DNA of 31,976 nt from Treponema sp. (GTDB taxonomy: Bacteria; Spirochaetota; Spirochaetia; Treponematales; Treponemataceae), in the NCBI GenBank assembly GCA_016293915.1, contig JAEDCY010000031.1, forward strand, positions 1 to 31,976. Reading direction: 5' to 3'. Both the position numbers and the translations under genes were made by a program. Below, piece after piece: positions 7,304-15,505 of the stretch (its first letter is position 1; every line of letters begins with the position of its first letter). The notes below the pieces were generated by a model. The model saw nothing but the letters and a program-made list of their open reading frames with translations, made no database searches and was not told the origin of the DNA.

Positions 7304-7825
7304 TTAGTAGTTTGCAAGGAAATACATTCCGAGCAGCATAGCTAACCGGCATTTTTCTTCTGACCATTCAGTTTTGGGAGGAAGGTTTGAAATGTACCAC
7401 CAAAAAATTCCGAATTCAGGATCAATGCGGAGAGTATATTCTGCAAAATCAGGTGTGTCCGGCTTCTGTCCGAACATCAAAAATACAGCCTGATTAATCA
7501 ACTGTAAAAAGAGAACGTAATTATCTTTCCAGGATTTATTGCTTAAGAAAATATCAAGCTGGTAAAGCAGCTGGTCTTTTAATGCAATGTCAGATTTTTC
7601 AACCCAGGTTTTTTGAATTAAGAGCGTAAGGTTGTTTTTAAAGCTGGAAACAAGCTTATCAACAGCATCATTCTTCATTTTAGAAAAACCCTTTCCAGAA
7701 CCAAACGCAGCGGCAATTGTATCAGCAGATGATTCATAAGACTTTTCTTTGTTAAGAAAAGTTGAAAGTGAATCAATCGTCTTAGAGTCTAAAAATTCAG
7801 TAAGAATATCAGCCTGTTTAGTCAT
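7304..7825 (-). CDS. Conserved-looking protein of unknown function
   Basis: The 173-residue protein is not recognised. It has no signal peptide or membrane segment. It is mostly predicted helical, with a Ser/Asp/Lys-rich N-terminal half and an aromatic C-terminal part (FGIFWWYISNLPPKTEW, then LAMLLGMYFLANY). The frame is supported by a clean terminator behind it and by divergence from htpG. No clear ribosome binding site precedes the ATG at 7825, so the start is less sure. It may be a spirochaete-specific cytosolic protein; nothing in the context gives a function. Confidence 0.6.
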   Translation of the reverse strand: MTKQADILTEFLDSKTIDSLSTFLNKEKSYESSADTIAAAFGSGKGFSKMKNDAVDKLVSSFKNNLTLLIQKTWVEKSDIALKDQLLYQLDIFLSNKSWKDNYVLFLQLINQAVFLMFGQKPDTPDFAEYTLRIDPEFGIFWWYISNLPPKTEWSEEKCRLAMLLGMYFLANY

Positions 7826-7928
7826 GCTGTAAATATTAAAGATTTATTCAAGCTTGGTCAAGAAGAGTAAAAAGTTGACATATAGTTTCCATATTAAGGG
7901 AATTTTTTTAATTTAATGATGAAAAAAC

Positions 7929-7958
7929 TTGCCGAAAACTTCTTTTTGTTATTATTTT
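7929..7958 (+). promoter_or_regulatory. Possible htpG promoter
   Basis: TTGCCG at 7929-7934 is followed after 18 bases by TATTTT at 7953-7958, with a predicted start near 7965 and TGGAG before the ATG at 7993. It is a weak sigma-70-type match. No CIRCE-type inverted repeat (TTAGCACTC/GAGTGCTAA) is present between 7826 and 7992. Confidence 0.35.
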
Positions 7959-7992
7959 AAAAGTTAACACTAAAGGTAATTGGAGTTAAATA

Positions 7993-9972
7993 ATGGCAAA
8001 ATACGAATTCCAGACAGAAGTAAATCAGCTTCTAAAACTTATTATTCATTCACTTTATTCTAATAAAGATATTTTCCTGCGTGAAATCGTTTCTAACGGT
8101 TCTGATGCGCTGGATAAATTAAAGTATCTCACAGTTTCTGATGAGGCTTTTAAGAACATCAAGTTCGAGCCAAGAATCGACATCACTTTTGATGAAAAGG
8201 AAAGCACTCTTACCGTTCAGGATTCTGGTATCGGTATGACAGACGAGGATTTGACAAACAACCTTGGTACAATTGCCCGCTCAGGAACTAAGGCCTTTAT
8301 GGAACAGCTTACAGCTGAAGCTTCTAAGGACTCAGCTTTGATTGGTCAGTTTGGTGTTGGTTTCTATTCTGCCTTCATGGCTGCAAAAAAGATTGATGTT
8401 TATACCCGCAAGGCTGCAGGTGACGGAAAAATCTGGCACTGGTCTTCTGACGGTACAAACTCTTATGAAATTGAAGAAGTAGCCGCAGATTCAGCTGCTG
8501 CAAAGAAATATGGTTTTGATAAACCTGAACTCACAGGTTCTGCAATCGAAATGCACTTGAATGACGACAGCAAGGAGTTCGCAAGCCGCTGGAAGATTGA
8601 AGAACTAATTAAGAAATATAGCGACCACATCGCCTTCCCAATTTATCTTCACTATGAACAGAAAAAATATGATGACAAGGGAAAAGAAACTGGCAGCGAG
8701 AGCAAGATTGACCAGGTAAACTCAGCATCAGCTTTGTGGAAGCGTGCAAAGAGCGAGCTCAAGGAAGAAGATTACAACGAGTTCTATAAGACCTTTGGCC
8801 ACGACGGACAGGATCCTCTCCATTACGTTCATACTCACGCAGAAGGAACTCAGGAGTATACAACTCTCTTCTTTGTTCCACAGACAGCTCCTTTTGATAT
8901 GTACCAGGCAGATTACAAGAGCGGACTTAAGCTTTATGTAAAACGTGTATTCATCACAGATGATGACCGTGAGCTCCTTCCAAGCTACCTCCGCTTTGTT
9001 CGTGGTATTATTGATTCTGAAGACTTGCCACTCAACGTAAGCCGTGAAATCCTTCAGCAGAACCGCATCCTCGACAATATTAAATCTTCAAGCGTAAAGA
9101 AGCTCCTTAGTGAGTTTAAGAAGATGGGCGAGGCTGCAGACAAGGCAAAGAAGGTTGGGGCAGACAAGCGCACAGACGATGACAAAAAAGCAATTGAAAA
9201 ATGGGAAAAGTTCGTACGTAACTTCAACCGCCCAATGAAGGAAGGCTTGTATAGCGACTACGCAAACCGCGATGAAATTGCAGAAATCGTACGCTTTAAG
9301 TCTACAGACGCATCTGGTACAGGCGACGGAAACTACACAAGCTTTGCAGATTACGTTCAGCGTATGAAGACAGACCAGAAGTCAATCTTCTACATCAGCG
9401 GAAGTGATGAAAAGAACCTTCGTGCTAACCCTCTCGTAAAGGCATACACAGACAAGGGATTTGAAGTTCTTATCATGGATGATGATATCGACGATATCGT
9501 AATTCCGGGCTTCGGCAAGTACAAGAATGAGTTCGAGCTTAAGGCTGTAAACCGCTCTGGCAGCGACGAAGATCTTGGCGGCGATAAAGAAGAAGCTAAA
9601 AAGAAGGAAGAAGAATTCAAGCCTGTTACTGAAAAAATCAAGAAGGCACTTGGAGACAAGGTTAAGGAAGTAAAACTTTCAAAGACCCTTTCAGGCGAAA
9701 ATCCTTCTTGTATCGTAGTAGACGAGAATGATCCAAGCTATCAGATGATTCAGATGATGAAGGCAATGGGACAGGCAGGTCCTGATTTGAAGCCTATCCT
9801 CGAAGTAAACGGCGACCATCCGATTGTTGCCCGCCTCAAGGACACAAGCGACGAAGCAGTAATTGCCGACATCTCAGAAGTTCTCTTTACCCAGGCCCTC
9901 ATGATCGCCGGCATGGAAGTAAAAGAACCGGCAGAGTTCGTAAAGCATCTTAATAACCTGTTGAGCAAATAA
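7993..9972 (+). CDS. htpG: Molecular chaperone HtpG (Hsp90)
   Basis: HtpG is the bacterial Hsp90, an ATP-driven dimeric chaperone of the cytoplasm. The 659-residue length is full. The N-terminal GHKL ATPase shows FLREIVSNGSDALDKL (ATP-binding Asn/Asp), DSGIGMT, GTIARSGTKAF and GQFGVGFYSAF; the middle domain has YVKRVFITDD, LPLNVSREILQQN; the C-terminal dimerisation part ends in LNNLLSK. TTGGAG precedes the ATG. It is transcribed alone, with its own terminator just behind. Codons here end in C more often than in neighbouring genes, as expected for high expression. Confidence 0.97.
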   Translation: MAKYEFQTEVNQLLKLIIHSLYSNKDIFLREIVSNGSDALDKLKYLTVSDEAFKNIKFEPRIDITFDEKESTLTVQDSGIGMTDEDLTNNLGTIARSGTKAFMEQLTAEASKDSALIGQFGVGFYSAFMAAKKIDVYTRKAAGDGKIWHWSSDGTNSYEIEEVAADSAAAKKYGFDKPELTGSAIEMHLNDDSKEFASRWKIEELIKKYSDHIAFPIYLHYEQKKYDDKGKETGSESKIDQVNSASALWKRAKSELKEEDYNEFYKTFGHDGQDPLHYVHTHAEGTQEYTTLFFVPQTAPFDMYQADYKSGLKLYVKRVFITDDDRELLPSYLRFVRGIIDSEDLPLNVSREILQQNRILDNIKSSSVKKLLSEFKKMGEAADKAKKVGADKRTDDDKKAIEKWEKFVRNFNRPMKEGLYSDYANRDEIAEIVRFKSTDASGTGDGNYTSFADYVQRMKTDQKSIFYISGSDEKNLRANPLVKAYTDKGFEVLIMDDDIDDIVIPGFGKYKNEFELKAVNRSGSDEDLGGDKEEAKKKEEEFKPVTEKIKKALGDKVKEVKLSKTLSGENPSCIVVDENDPSYQMIQMMKAMGQAGPDLKPILEVNGDHPIVARLKDTSDEAVIADISEVLFTQALMIAGMEVKEPAEFVKHLNNLLSK

Positions 9973-10002
9973 AAGTTTTTATTTCAGTAAACTGGTAATA
10001 GT

Positions 10003-10041
10003 AAAAAAACACGATGATTTTAAATCACCGTGTTTTTTTTT
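10003..10041 (+). terminator. htpG intrinsic terminator
   Basis: AAAAAAACACG, then TGATTT/AAATCA, then CGTGTTTTTTTTT form a long stem followed by a T run, 31 bases after the htpG stop. The A run on the other side lets it work in both directions, so it may also end leftward transcription from the caspase operon. Confidence 0.9.
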
Positions 10042-10044
10042 GAA

Positions 10045-10093
10045 CCTAAACCGAATCTTGCGATTCGGTTTTTAACGGTTCTTCGATTGTAGT
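10045..10093 (+). repeat. 49-bp hairpin repeat, copy 1
   Basis: This copy begins CCTAAACCGAATC and ends TTGTAG. Its core is AACCGAATC-ttgc-GATTCGGTT, a perfect 9-bp stem followed by TTTAACGG. Copy 2 is at 10133 and copy 3 at 15457. As a stem followed by T residues on the plus strand it may reinforce the htpG terminator. Confidence 0.75.
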
Positions 10094-10132
10094 CGCTCGA
10101 TAAATCTCGCTCTGAGCCGTTCTTTCGATGAA

Positions 10133-10181
10133 CCTAAACCGACCCTTACGGCTCGGTTTTTAACGGTTCTTCGATTGTAGG
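10133..10181 (+). repeat. 49-bp hairpin repeat, copy 2
   Basis: It differs from copy 1 at five core positions, one pair of which is compensatory (T-A becomes C-G in the stem). It ends one base before the stop codon of the caspase-like gene. The 39 bases between the two copies (10094-10132) show no feature of their own. Confidence 0.75.
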
Positions 10182-10182
10182 C

Positions 10183-12393
10183 TTATCTGATCTTCATACC
10201 GAAGAAGAAGGCTGGTTTTAGTGAAACATCGTTATTGAGGTTCCAGTTGAGCTTTGTGTTTAAGATATTGAAAGCTCTGTCGTTGAAGCCATTTATTTTT
10301 ATATCAAAGTTTACACCACCAATTAAATTAATGTGGCTTTCTGGGAACAAGGTCAGAGTGAAGCCGAACGAAGGAATCTGTTCAACTATTATGCTGTCTC
10401 TGGCAATTCTTTCTGTTCTTGTGTAATTTGTAGAATTGAAAAGAACTTTCCAGAGGAAGTCAAAATCAAAGCTGCAAACAGGAACGATAATTCTTGAACC
10501 AAGTCCTCCATAGAACAAGCCAGTTTCTTTTTCTAACAATGTTGCATTTTCTCTGTCGAAAACTGTATGACGTGGAGCTTCTGCACCAATCGTAAAGTAG
10601 AGTAGGTTTGTACCACTTTTGAACGAACAATCTACCATATCATTTGAATTCCAGGTTACACTTAAATCATGAACACCATTTTTGATGATGTTGATAAGAC
10701 CAAGTGCAAGACCATTGTTTTCATCTGCTATGTTAATAATACCAGCCTGCACACCATTTACTTTTTTTGCTACATTAAGGAATCCGGTAGCCTGAACTCC
10801 ATCTACATCAGTAGCAACGTTCATGAAACCAGATGCCTGCGCACCCTGAATATTCCTTCCTATGTTCATGAAGCCAGTCGCCTGAATACCTTTAACTTCT
10901 TTTGAAGAAATGTTCATAAAGCCTGAGAACTGGGCACCATAAACACTACCTGATGCAACGTTCATGAAGTTAGAAATCTGGAAACCAAAAACATTCTTTT
11001 CTGATGAACCAAAGAGACCCACTGCAGAAAATACTGTATTGTGTGAACCATCTATCTTGAGGAAGGTGAAACCTGGTACAAGAGCTAAATGGAAAGAATC
11101 CATTTCGTCAAAATCTATAGTCGGAGTTTCATCTTTGTCTTCATCATCTTCTTCAGATTCTTTTGTTACTTCTACAACAAGTTCAAGAGCAGGACTTTCT
11201 TCTGAAGAATCTTCATTCTCCTGAATATAGCGTCTTCTTGAACCTCTGCGAGGCTCTGCATTTTCATCCCTTGTTTCTTCAAGGCCATCCAGTGAAAGGA
11301 ATTCATCGTCATCTTCTGAACTTCCACCACGTACACGGTTATTCTTGCGCTTAATTGATGAAAGAGAATTCTGATCAAGGACATAAATCTGTTCTTTTGA
11401 AAGATTGAAATATCCTTGCTTTGTTGAATATTCATCAATGATAACTGCTGAATACTGTCCTGCAGGAAGAGCCATAAAAATTGGCTGACCAGCTGATTTG
11501 TTAATTTCTGAAATCAGTTTACCTTCTTCATTGCGGATAATGAACTTACCCTTAGCTTCTTTTGAAAGTGAAAGCATAGCTTCAGCTGTAGAAATATCAG
11601 AAAGTACAAGGTCACCTGAACCTACGAGTGTAATGTTGTAGTTAGGATGCTGAGGACCTGCCTTGCTTGATTCTGTTCTAGAAAGTGTATCATTGAAGGC
11701 ATAAGAGTAAAGTTCATTCAAAGTTACTTTGTTGTCGCCAGAAGTATCTGCAGCACCGCGCAATCCTGTAATCATTGCATTTGTAAAGTAAGATGCTTCA
11801 ATTTCATCTGATTCCTGTGAATACTCGTTTGTAGAACTTGAAGAAAGATATGCGTGTCCTGTAACAACAGAAGAATCATCCATCAAAAATGGCTTGCGTT
11901 TTTGACCACCTTTTGTACGGATAAAATTACCGGAATAGCATGAGTCCAAAATTACAACATGAATGTCGCTTGGAACTTCTGTGATTGCAGTTTTAAGTGA
12001 TGAGTAATCATAAGGAATATCACCAAGGAGAAGAGCATTTTCATCTGAGTGTCCTGAATAATAGAAAATGAATTCTGAACGCTTAGCGTGACTTTCTCCG
12101 CTGTTGATTTTCTTAGAAATTTGACTAAGTGTTTCATCGATTTTTTCTTTGTTTGGATCAATCAGAATAAAGCTGTTGCCTTCTGAAACACCGCCAATTT
12201 CAGACATTGTTTTTTGAAAATTCATAGCATCGCTTCCGGCATATAAAAGCTGTTCGCGATTTTTTCCACCTTTATTTGAACCAATGTAAATTGCGTATCT
12301 TTCTACTCCAGTTGATTCTTCTTCAGTGGATGTTGCAGCAAAAATCGGAGTGATACAAAAAAGTATTGTTGATAAAAATATAAGTTTTTTCAT
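10183..12393 (-). CDS. Secreted caspase-like (C14) protease with surface repeats
   Basis: The 736-residue protein has a signal peptide (MKKLIFLSTILFCITPIFA), then a caspase-type domain at about 30-260 with the dyad H115 (YYSGHSD) and C152 (ILDSCYSGNF). Residues 216-227 (DTSGDNKVTLNE) look like an EF-hand calcium loop. An acidic, low-complexity linker (355-430) leads to six or so 15-residue repeats of the form GFMNxxxxVxGxQA (470-570), like LA_2272-type surface repeats of spirochaetes, and a C-terminal beta-rich part that may be a small outer-membrane barrel. The ATG at 12393 has GAAGGA eight bases ahead; the ATG at 12402 lies on that site. It is the last gene of an operon with an ECF sigma factor and a membrane regulator. 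Substrate unknown. Confidence 0.85.
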   Translation of the reverse strand: MKKLIFLSTILFCITPIFAATSTEEESTGVERYAIYIGSNKGGKNREQLLYAGSDAMNFQKTMSEIGGVSEGNSFILIDPNKEKIDETLSQISKKINSGESHAKRSEFIFYYSGHSDENALLLGDIPYDYSSLKTAITEVPSDIHVVILDSCYSGNFIRTKGGQKRKPFLMDDSSVVTGHAYLSSSSTNEYSQESDEIEASYFTNAMITGLRGAADTSGDNKVTLNELYSYAFNDTLSRTESSKAGPQHPNYNITLVGSGDLVLSDISTAEAMLSLSKEAKGKFIIRNEEGKLISEINKSAGQPIFMALPAGQYSAVIIDEYSTKQGYFNLSKEQIYVLDQNSLSSIKRKNNRVRGGSSEDDDEFLSLDGLEETRDENAEPRRGSRRRYIQENEDSSEESPALELVVEVTKESEEDDEDKDETPTIDFDEMDSFHLALVPGFTFLKIDGSHNTVFSAVGLFGSSEKNVFGFQISNFMNVASGSVYGAQFSGFMNISSKEVKGIQATGFMNIGRNIQGAQASGFMNVATDVDGVQATGFLNVAKKVNGVQAGIINIADENNGLALGLINIIKNGVHDLSVTWNSNDMVDCSFKSGTNLLYFTIGAEAPRHTVFDRENATLLEKETGLFYGGLGSRIIVPVCSFDFDFLWKVLFNSTNYTRTERIARDSIIVEQIPSFGFTLTLFPESHINLIGGVNFDIKINGFNDRAFNILNTKLNWNLNNDVSLKPAFFFGMKIR

Positions 12394-12435
12394 AAAATCC
12401 ATCCTTCGTAAAAAATCTGCTATGCAGCTTTTAGA

Positions 12436-13233
12436 TTACTTTTCCAAAGTGAAAGTGATTCCTTCTGTCTTTTTTGGCAGATAAGATAGGGAAGTAAGAT
12501 AATCTATATCAGTTTTGTTGGTAATTTTATTTTCAATATCATCCAGAGAGAACTGTTTCTTAGAAGTTACCATGATAAAACATTCAAAGTCTGGAGCGTT
12601 ATCAAGTTCGTAAGAGAAATCGAGAGGAGTTTCATCGTTACGCTGTTCCAGATGTCCTGCCTGCCAGGTGTTCTCCGGGAAATGGCGTGTTATGTTACCG
12701 TTTCCGTCTACACTGAAAATCACACCATATTCATTAGAACCTGCATTGTATGTAATCTGAATTACGTCACCTGAATGAGCAAAATCGCCGTTATTCAAAG
12801 CCTGAATTTCGCGGCCTTTCTGGCGATAAAGGCTGATATGTGGTGTTGAAACAGTTTGTTCAGAAGCGTTACCTTTTACGCGTTCTGTTGGTGCCTTGTT
12901 TGCTCCAATTTTTGAATTCTTAATTCCAGTTGGAATAATAAGTGCTGCGAGTAGCACTGCGGCAGCTGCGTAACTTACAAGCTTAAAGCCTGTAAACTTA
13001 AATTTATTTTTGTTGACAGCTTTACTTGTAAAACCAAGTTTGTTTGCAGTGATTTTGCCTGCAACAGCGGCTTTCATTTCCTGTACAGAATAGGTATTAA
13101 AAATCTCTTCATCAGATTTTTTAAGGCCGTCCAAAGCGGTTTCAATGTTTTCCTTGCCATAAAGTGAGTAGAAGTCTTTAGCATCAAGCTCGGAGTTATG
13201 AATTTGCTCCAAGATTCTAGTTGGAATTGCCAT
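12436..13233 (-). CDS. Membrane-anchored putative anti-sigma factor
   Basis: The 265-residue protein has a cytosolic N-terminal helical part (1-80), one membrane helix at about 84-103 (YAAAAVLLAALIIP), and a periplasmic beta-rich domain (130-265) that resembles DUF4384-type domains (ISLYRQKGREIQALNNGD, GDVIQITYNA, GNGNITRHFPEN). It overlaps the sigma gene by 17 bases, with AGGAGGAAGG before its ATG, so translation is coupled. The layout is that of a sigma-binding cytosolic part, a membrane anchor and an outer sensor. No classical zinc HxxxCxxC anti-sigma motif is present, so the role rests on position and topology. Confidence 0.65.
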   Translation of the reverse strand: MAIPTRILEQIHNSELDAKDFYSLYGKENIETALDGLKKSDEEIFNTYSVQEMKAAVAGKITANKLGFTSKAVNKNKFKFTGFKLVSYAAAAVLLAALIIPTGIKNSKIGANKAPTERVKGNASEQTVSTPHISLYRQKGREIQALNNGDFAHSGDVIQITYNAGSNEYGVIFSVDGNGNITRHFPENTWQAGHLEQRNDETPLDFSYELDNAPDFECFIMVTSKKQFSLDDIENKITNKTDIDYLTSLSYLPKKTEGITFTLEK

Positions 13234-13717
13234 ACCTTCCTCCTGCGTATTCTTTAAGTTTTTCCAGACGCTTTCTAATTCCGGAAACAGACATTTTCAT
13301 TTTTGCGGATGTTTCTTCAAGGGTGTAGCCGTCTACATAGTGTAAAATTGCAATCTGTCTGTCCTTGGTGTCGCGTTCTGAAAATATGCAATCCAGAAGA
13401 ATAGAAGTTTCAATTTGTTCTGTTCCTTCTGCACTCGCAGTATCTTCAATTATTTCTGCAATTACATCAAATTCTGGTCCGGCACGGAGTTTGTCTGATC
13501 TAATTTTGTTAAGACAGACATTTGTTGCCATAGTGTACAAAAGGCTTGAACACACATTTGTGATTTTTTCCTTTCGTTCAATAAGACGCACAAAAGTATC
13601 CTGCATGGCATCAAGAGCTTTTTCTTCATTCTTAAGAATAAAGCGGCAGCGTCTGAGTACCATTGGACCATACTGGCGGTATAGATTTTCAAAATCATCC
13701 ATCGACAAAGTTTTCAT
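13217..13717 (-). CDS. ECF-type RNA polymerase sigma factor
   Basis: The protein has 166 residues from the ATG at 13717. Region 2 is seen as DFENLYRQYGPMVLRRCRFIL and EEKALDAMQDTFVRLIE; region 4 is RQIAILHYVDGYTLEETSAKMKMSVSGIRKRLEKL, a typical helix-turn-helix. It has no region 1 or 3, so it is an ECF (group 4) factor. An open frame reaches to 13813, but that part has no family match and the promoter lies inside it. It heads the operon with a membrane regulator and a caspase-like surface protein and probably drives its own operon (see 13745-13772). Confidence 0.88.
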   Translation of the reverse strand: MKTLSMDDFENLYRQYGPMVLRRCRFILKNEEKALDAMQDTFVRLIERKEKITNVCSSLLYTMATNVCLNKIRSDKLRAGPEFDVIAEIIEDTASAEGTEQIETSILLDCIFSERDTKDRQIAILHYVDGYTLEETSAKMKMSVSGIRKRLEKLKEYAGGRYGNSN

Positions 13718-13744
13718 TGTACAAATTGTTCCTGTCTTAAAGTC

Positions 13745-13772
13745 TAACACGCGAGGAGAGAAAAAGTGTTCC
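13745..13772 (-). promoter_or_regulatory. Candidate ECF autoregulated promoter
   Basis: On the minus strand GGAAC (13772-13768) is followed after exactly 16 bases by CGTGTTA (13751-13745). This fits the common ECF -35 (GGAAC) and -10 (CGT-type) pattern. The predicted start near 13738 gives a leader of about 20 bases before the sigma ATG at 13717, which carries AGGA. Confidence 0.5.
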
Positions 13773-13797
13773 TGCTTATTTAAAAATTTTTTGACAC

Positions 13798-13881
13798 CCT
13801 GATCTTGAAACAAAATCAGGATAAAATTTCAGGGTCTATAAAGTTAGATGCTGAAACCTGAACTTGTTTCAAGGCCAGCAT
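13798..13881. repeat. Two hairpins between APE locus and sigma operon
   Basis: CCTGAT (13798-13803) pairs with ATCAGG (13815-13820). Next, ATGCTG (13848-13853) pairs with CAGCAT (13876-13881), with an inner GAAAC/GTTTC; the flanks match the ATGCTGAA...GCATGACA hairpin of the 120-bp element, so it is a diverged relative. They may terminate rightmost minus-strand transcription of the acyltransferase gene. Confidence 0.55.
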
Positions 13882-13890
13882 GACACAAAA

Positions 13891-14742
13891 TTAATAATTA
13901 TTTAATGTAAGGCCGGTATAGGTTTTTGCATATTCATCGCCGGCAGCGCGAATAACTTTTTCCATCTCTTCTGTAAGATGTTTTGCGGCGATTGGTTCTG
14001 AAAGTCCTTTAAACTTTTCGATAGAAATTACCGGAAGCATTTTAATGTCATACAAATATGGTTCTACATGATTATAAGACCACAAAGGATCAAATTTACC
14101 AAGGCCATATTTATCGCTTCCACCAATGAAAAGAGGAAGAACATCACAGTTACAGTAAAGAGCGATTCTTGCAGCTCCTTTTTTATAATTGTTACGGCCC
14201 ACACGCGGAGAACGGGTTCCTTCCGGGAAAACGATTACGTTACAGCCCTTGTCTGTAAGCTTCTTACATTCAACAAGAACATCATTAAAATCAGTTGTAT
14301 TAGTGATATAAGCCTGTTTGATTACCCAGCGAAGAGGTGTGTGTGTAAGACCTCCGCGAACGATACAGGTTGAATTAGGAACAAGAGACATGATGTAAAC
14401 GAAGTCTAGAAGTGAAGGATGGTTTGCAATAATAATTTTTCCGTGAATATTACGGTAGGCCTCTTTATCATCAACTTTTAACAAAGAGGTTTTACAAATA
14501 TTCAGGTTTCCCAAAAAAACTCTGAAGGTATGAGAAACATAAGCTCGGGCAATAATACCAAAATCTTTTTTATGAAAGGTAAAAAGTCTGATAAATGGGA
14601 AAACAAAAATTGCCAGAAGAACAGCCCCAAGGCCGAAGGAAATAATTGCAATTATCTTAGAAATACAAAAGTATGGATAAGTAAAAACATTTTTGATTTT
14701 TGGAAGTTTGCTCTTGTAGCTGATTTCTTCTTTTTTGCTCAT
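13891..14742 (-). CDS. apeD: PlsC-like acyltransferase of APE locus
   Basis: This 283-residue lysophospholipid-type acyltransferase has the HX4D motif at H108-D113 (NHPSLLD) and FPEGTR at 172-177. One or two membrane helices lie at about 27-55 (IIAIISFGLGAVLLAIFVFPF). Such enzymes move an acyl chain from ACP or CoA to a lipid acceptor at the inner membrane. In aryl-polyene clusters the equivalent gene (apeD in the proteobacterial order) is thought to help attach the polyene to its lipid anchor. Its ATG overlaps the TGA of the chain-length factor (ATGA at 14739-14742), so translation is coupled. The symbol is given by synteny. Confidence 0.82.
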   Translation of the reverse strand: MSKKEEISYKSKLPKIKNVFTYPYFCISKIIAIISFGLGAVLLAIFVFPFIRLFTFHKKDFGIIARAYVSHTFRVFLGNLNICKTSLLKVDDKEAYRNIHGKIIIANHPSLLDFVYIMSLVPNSTCIVRGGLTHTPLRWVIKQAYITNTTDFNDVLVECKKLTDKGCNVIVFPEGTRSPRVGRNNYKKGAARIALYCNCDVLPLFIGGSDKYGLGKFDPLWSYNHVEPYLYDIKMLPVISIEKFKGLSEPIAAKHLTEEMEKVIRAAGDEYAKTYTGLTLNNY

Positions 14743-15401
14743 TTCAGTAAAAACCTTAAAAACTCCGAAGGTGATTTTCCTACATCAGAAAAATCATCCA
14801 GGGTTATGCAGGAGTCTTTTTTCTCCGCACTAACAACGCAGGCAAAGGCCAGTGGAATATTTTCTTCAGGCCGTTTGTCTCCATAAAGCTCCGGAACCAG
14901 TTCATCGGCATAAATAAGAATGATTTCTTTTTCTGTTCCTGCCAGAATAGGTGCTACGGCAGCCTTAAAAGCTTCCGAAAAATTATTTTTGGAAGGATAT
15001 AATACAGAATAACCGCCTTTAAGACCGAATGCAAGGGTCGCAAACGAAACGGGTGTATTGAAAACAGAAAGTGAAAAACCTGCCGGTAAAATCATCCCAT
15101 CTTCAATGATACCTTTATTGATTGTAAATTCACGCTCAATTTCGCCACGAAGTGAAATGAAAACAAGTTTTGTTTCTTTAGAAATATTTGTTTTTTCGAG
15201 CAGACTATGAACAACATGTACCGTCATTTTTGTAATTTGCGAGAGACGGCGGCGGAAGAGCGGGTCTGTGTATTCCAGTTTTGGAGATTCTTTAATCTGT
15301 TCTATCTGGACATCACCATTGAGCCAACCCTGCCAGGCAGCTTCATCATCTGCAAGGCCGGGAGCCCAATTGGTAATTCCAGAAATATGTATTTCTTTCA
15401 T
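14739..15401 (-). CDS. apeC: Ketosynthase-like chain-length factor
   Basis: The protein (220 residues from 15401) matches the short N-terminal ketosynthase-like family (Ketoacyl-synt_2, PF13723) found in APE clusters. It begins IHISGITNWAPGLADDEAAWQGWL, then DPLFRRRLSQITKMTVHVV and a Ser/Phe-rich core (NTPVSFATLAFGLKGGYSVLYPS). It lacks the Cys-His-His triad, so it is not a catalyst by itself; in APE clusters this subunit pairs with the ketosynthase (apeO) as chain-length factor. The start is uncertain: ATG at 15410 or 15401 are possible, and no strong ribosome binding site is seen. It lies between the methyltransferase and the acyltransferase. Symbol by synteny. Confidence 0.75.
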   Translation of the reverse strand: MKEIHISGITNWAPGLADDEAAWQGWLNGDVQIEQIKESPKLEYTDPLFRRRLSQITKMTVHVVHSLLEKTNISKETKLVFISLRGEIEREFTINKGIIEDGMILPAGFSLSVFNTPVSFATLAFGLKGGYSVLYPSKNNFSEAFKAAVAPILAGTEKEIILIYADELVPELYGDKRPEENIPLAFACVVSAEKKDSCITLDDFSDVGKSPSEFLRFLLK

Positions 15402-15456
15402 AATATCCATTAAGTCGGCAAGCACAGCTTGCCTCTGTGCCACTTTTGTGGAAAAT

Positions 15457-15505
15457 CCTAAAACGACCCTTGCGGCTCGTTTTTTAACGGATTCTCTATT
15501 TTAGG
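15457..15505 (+). repeat. 49-bp hairpin repeat, copy 3
   Basis: The copy starts CCTAAAA and ends TTTTAGG, so its ends are inverted repeats. The core stem AAACGACCC-ttgc-GGCTCGTTT keeps pairing with a C-G to A-T change relative to copies 1 and 2. Its right end overlaps the last codons and the stop (15496-15498) of the methyltransferase gene. Confidence 0.75.

Noticed and set aside
7826..7992. CIRCE/HrcA heat-shock operator ahead of htpG
   Set aside because: No TTAGCACTC/GAGTGCTAA inverted repeat or a near match is present.
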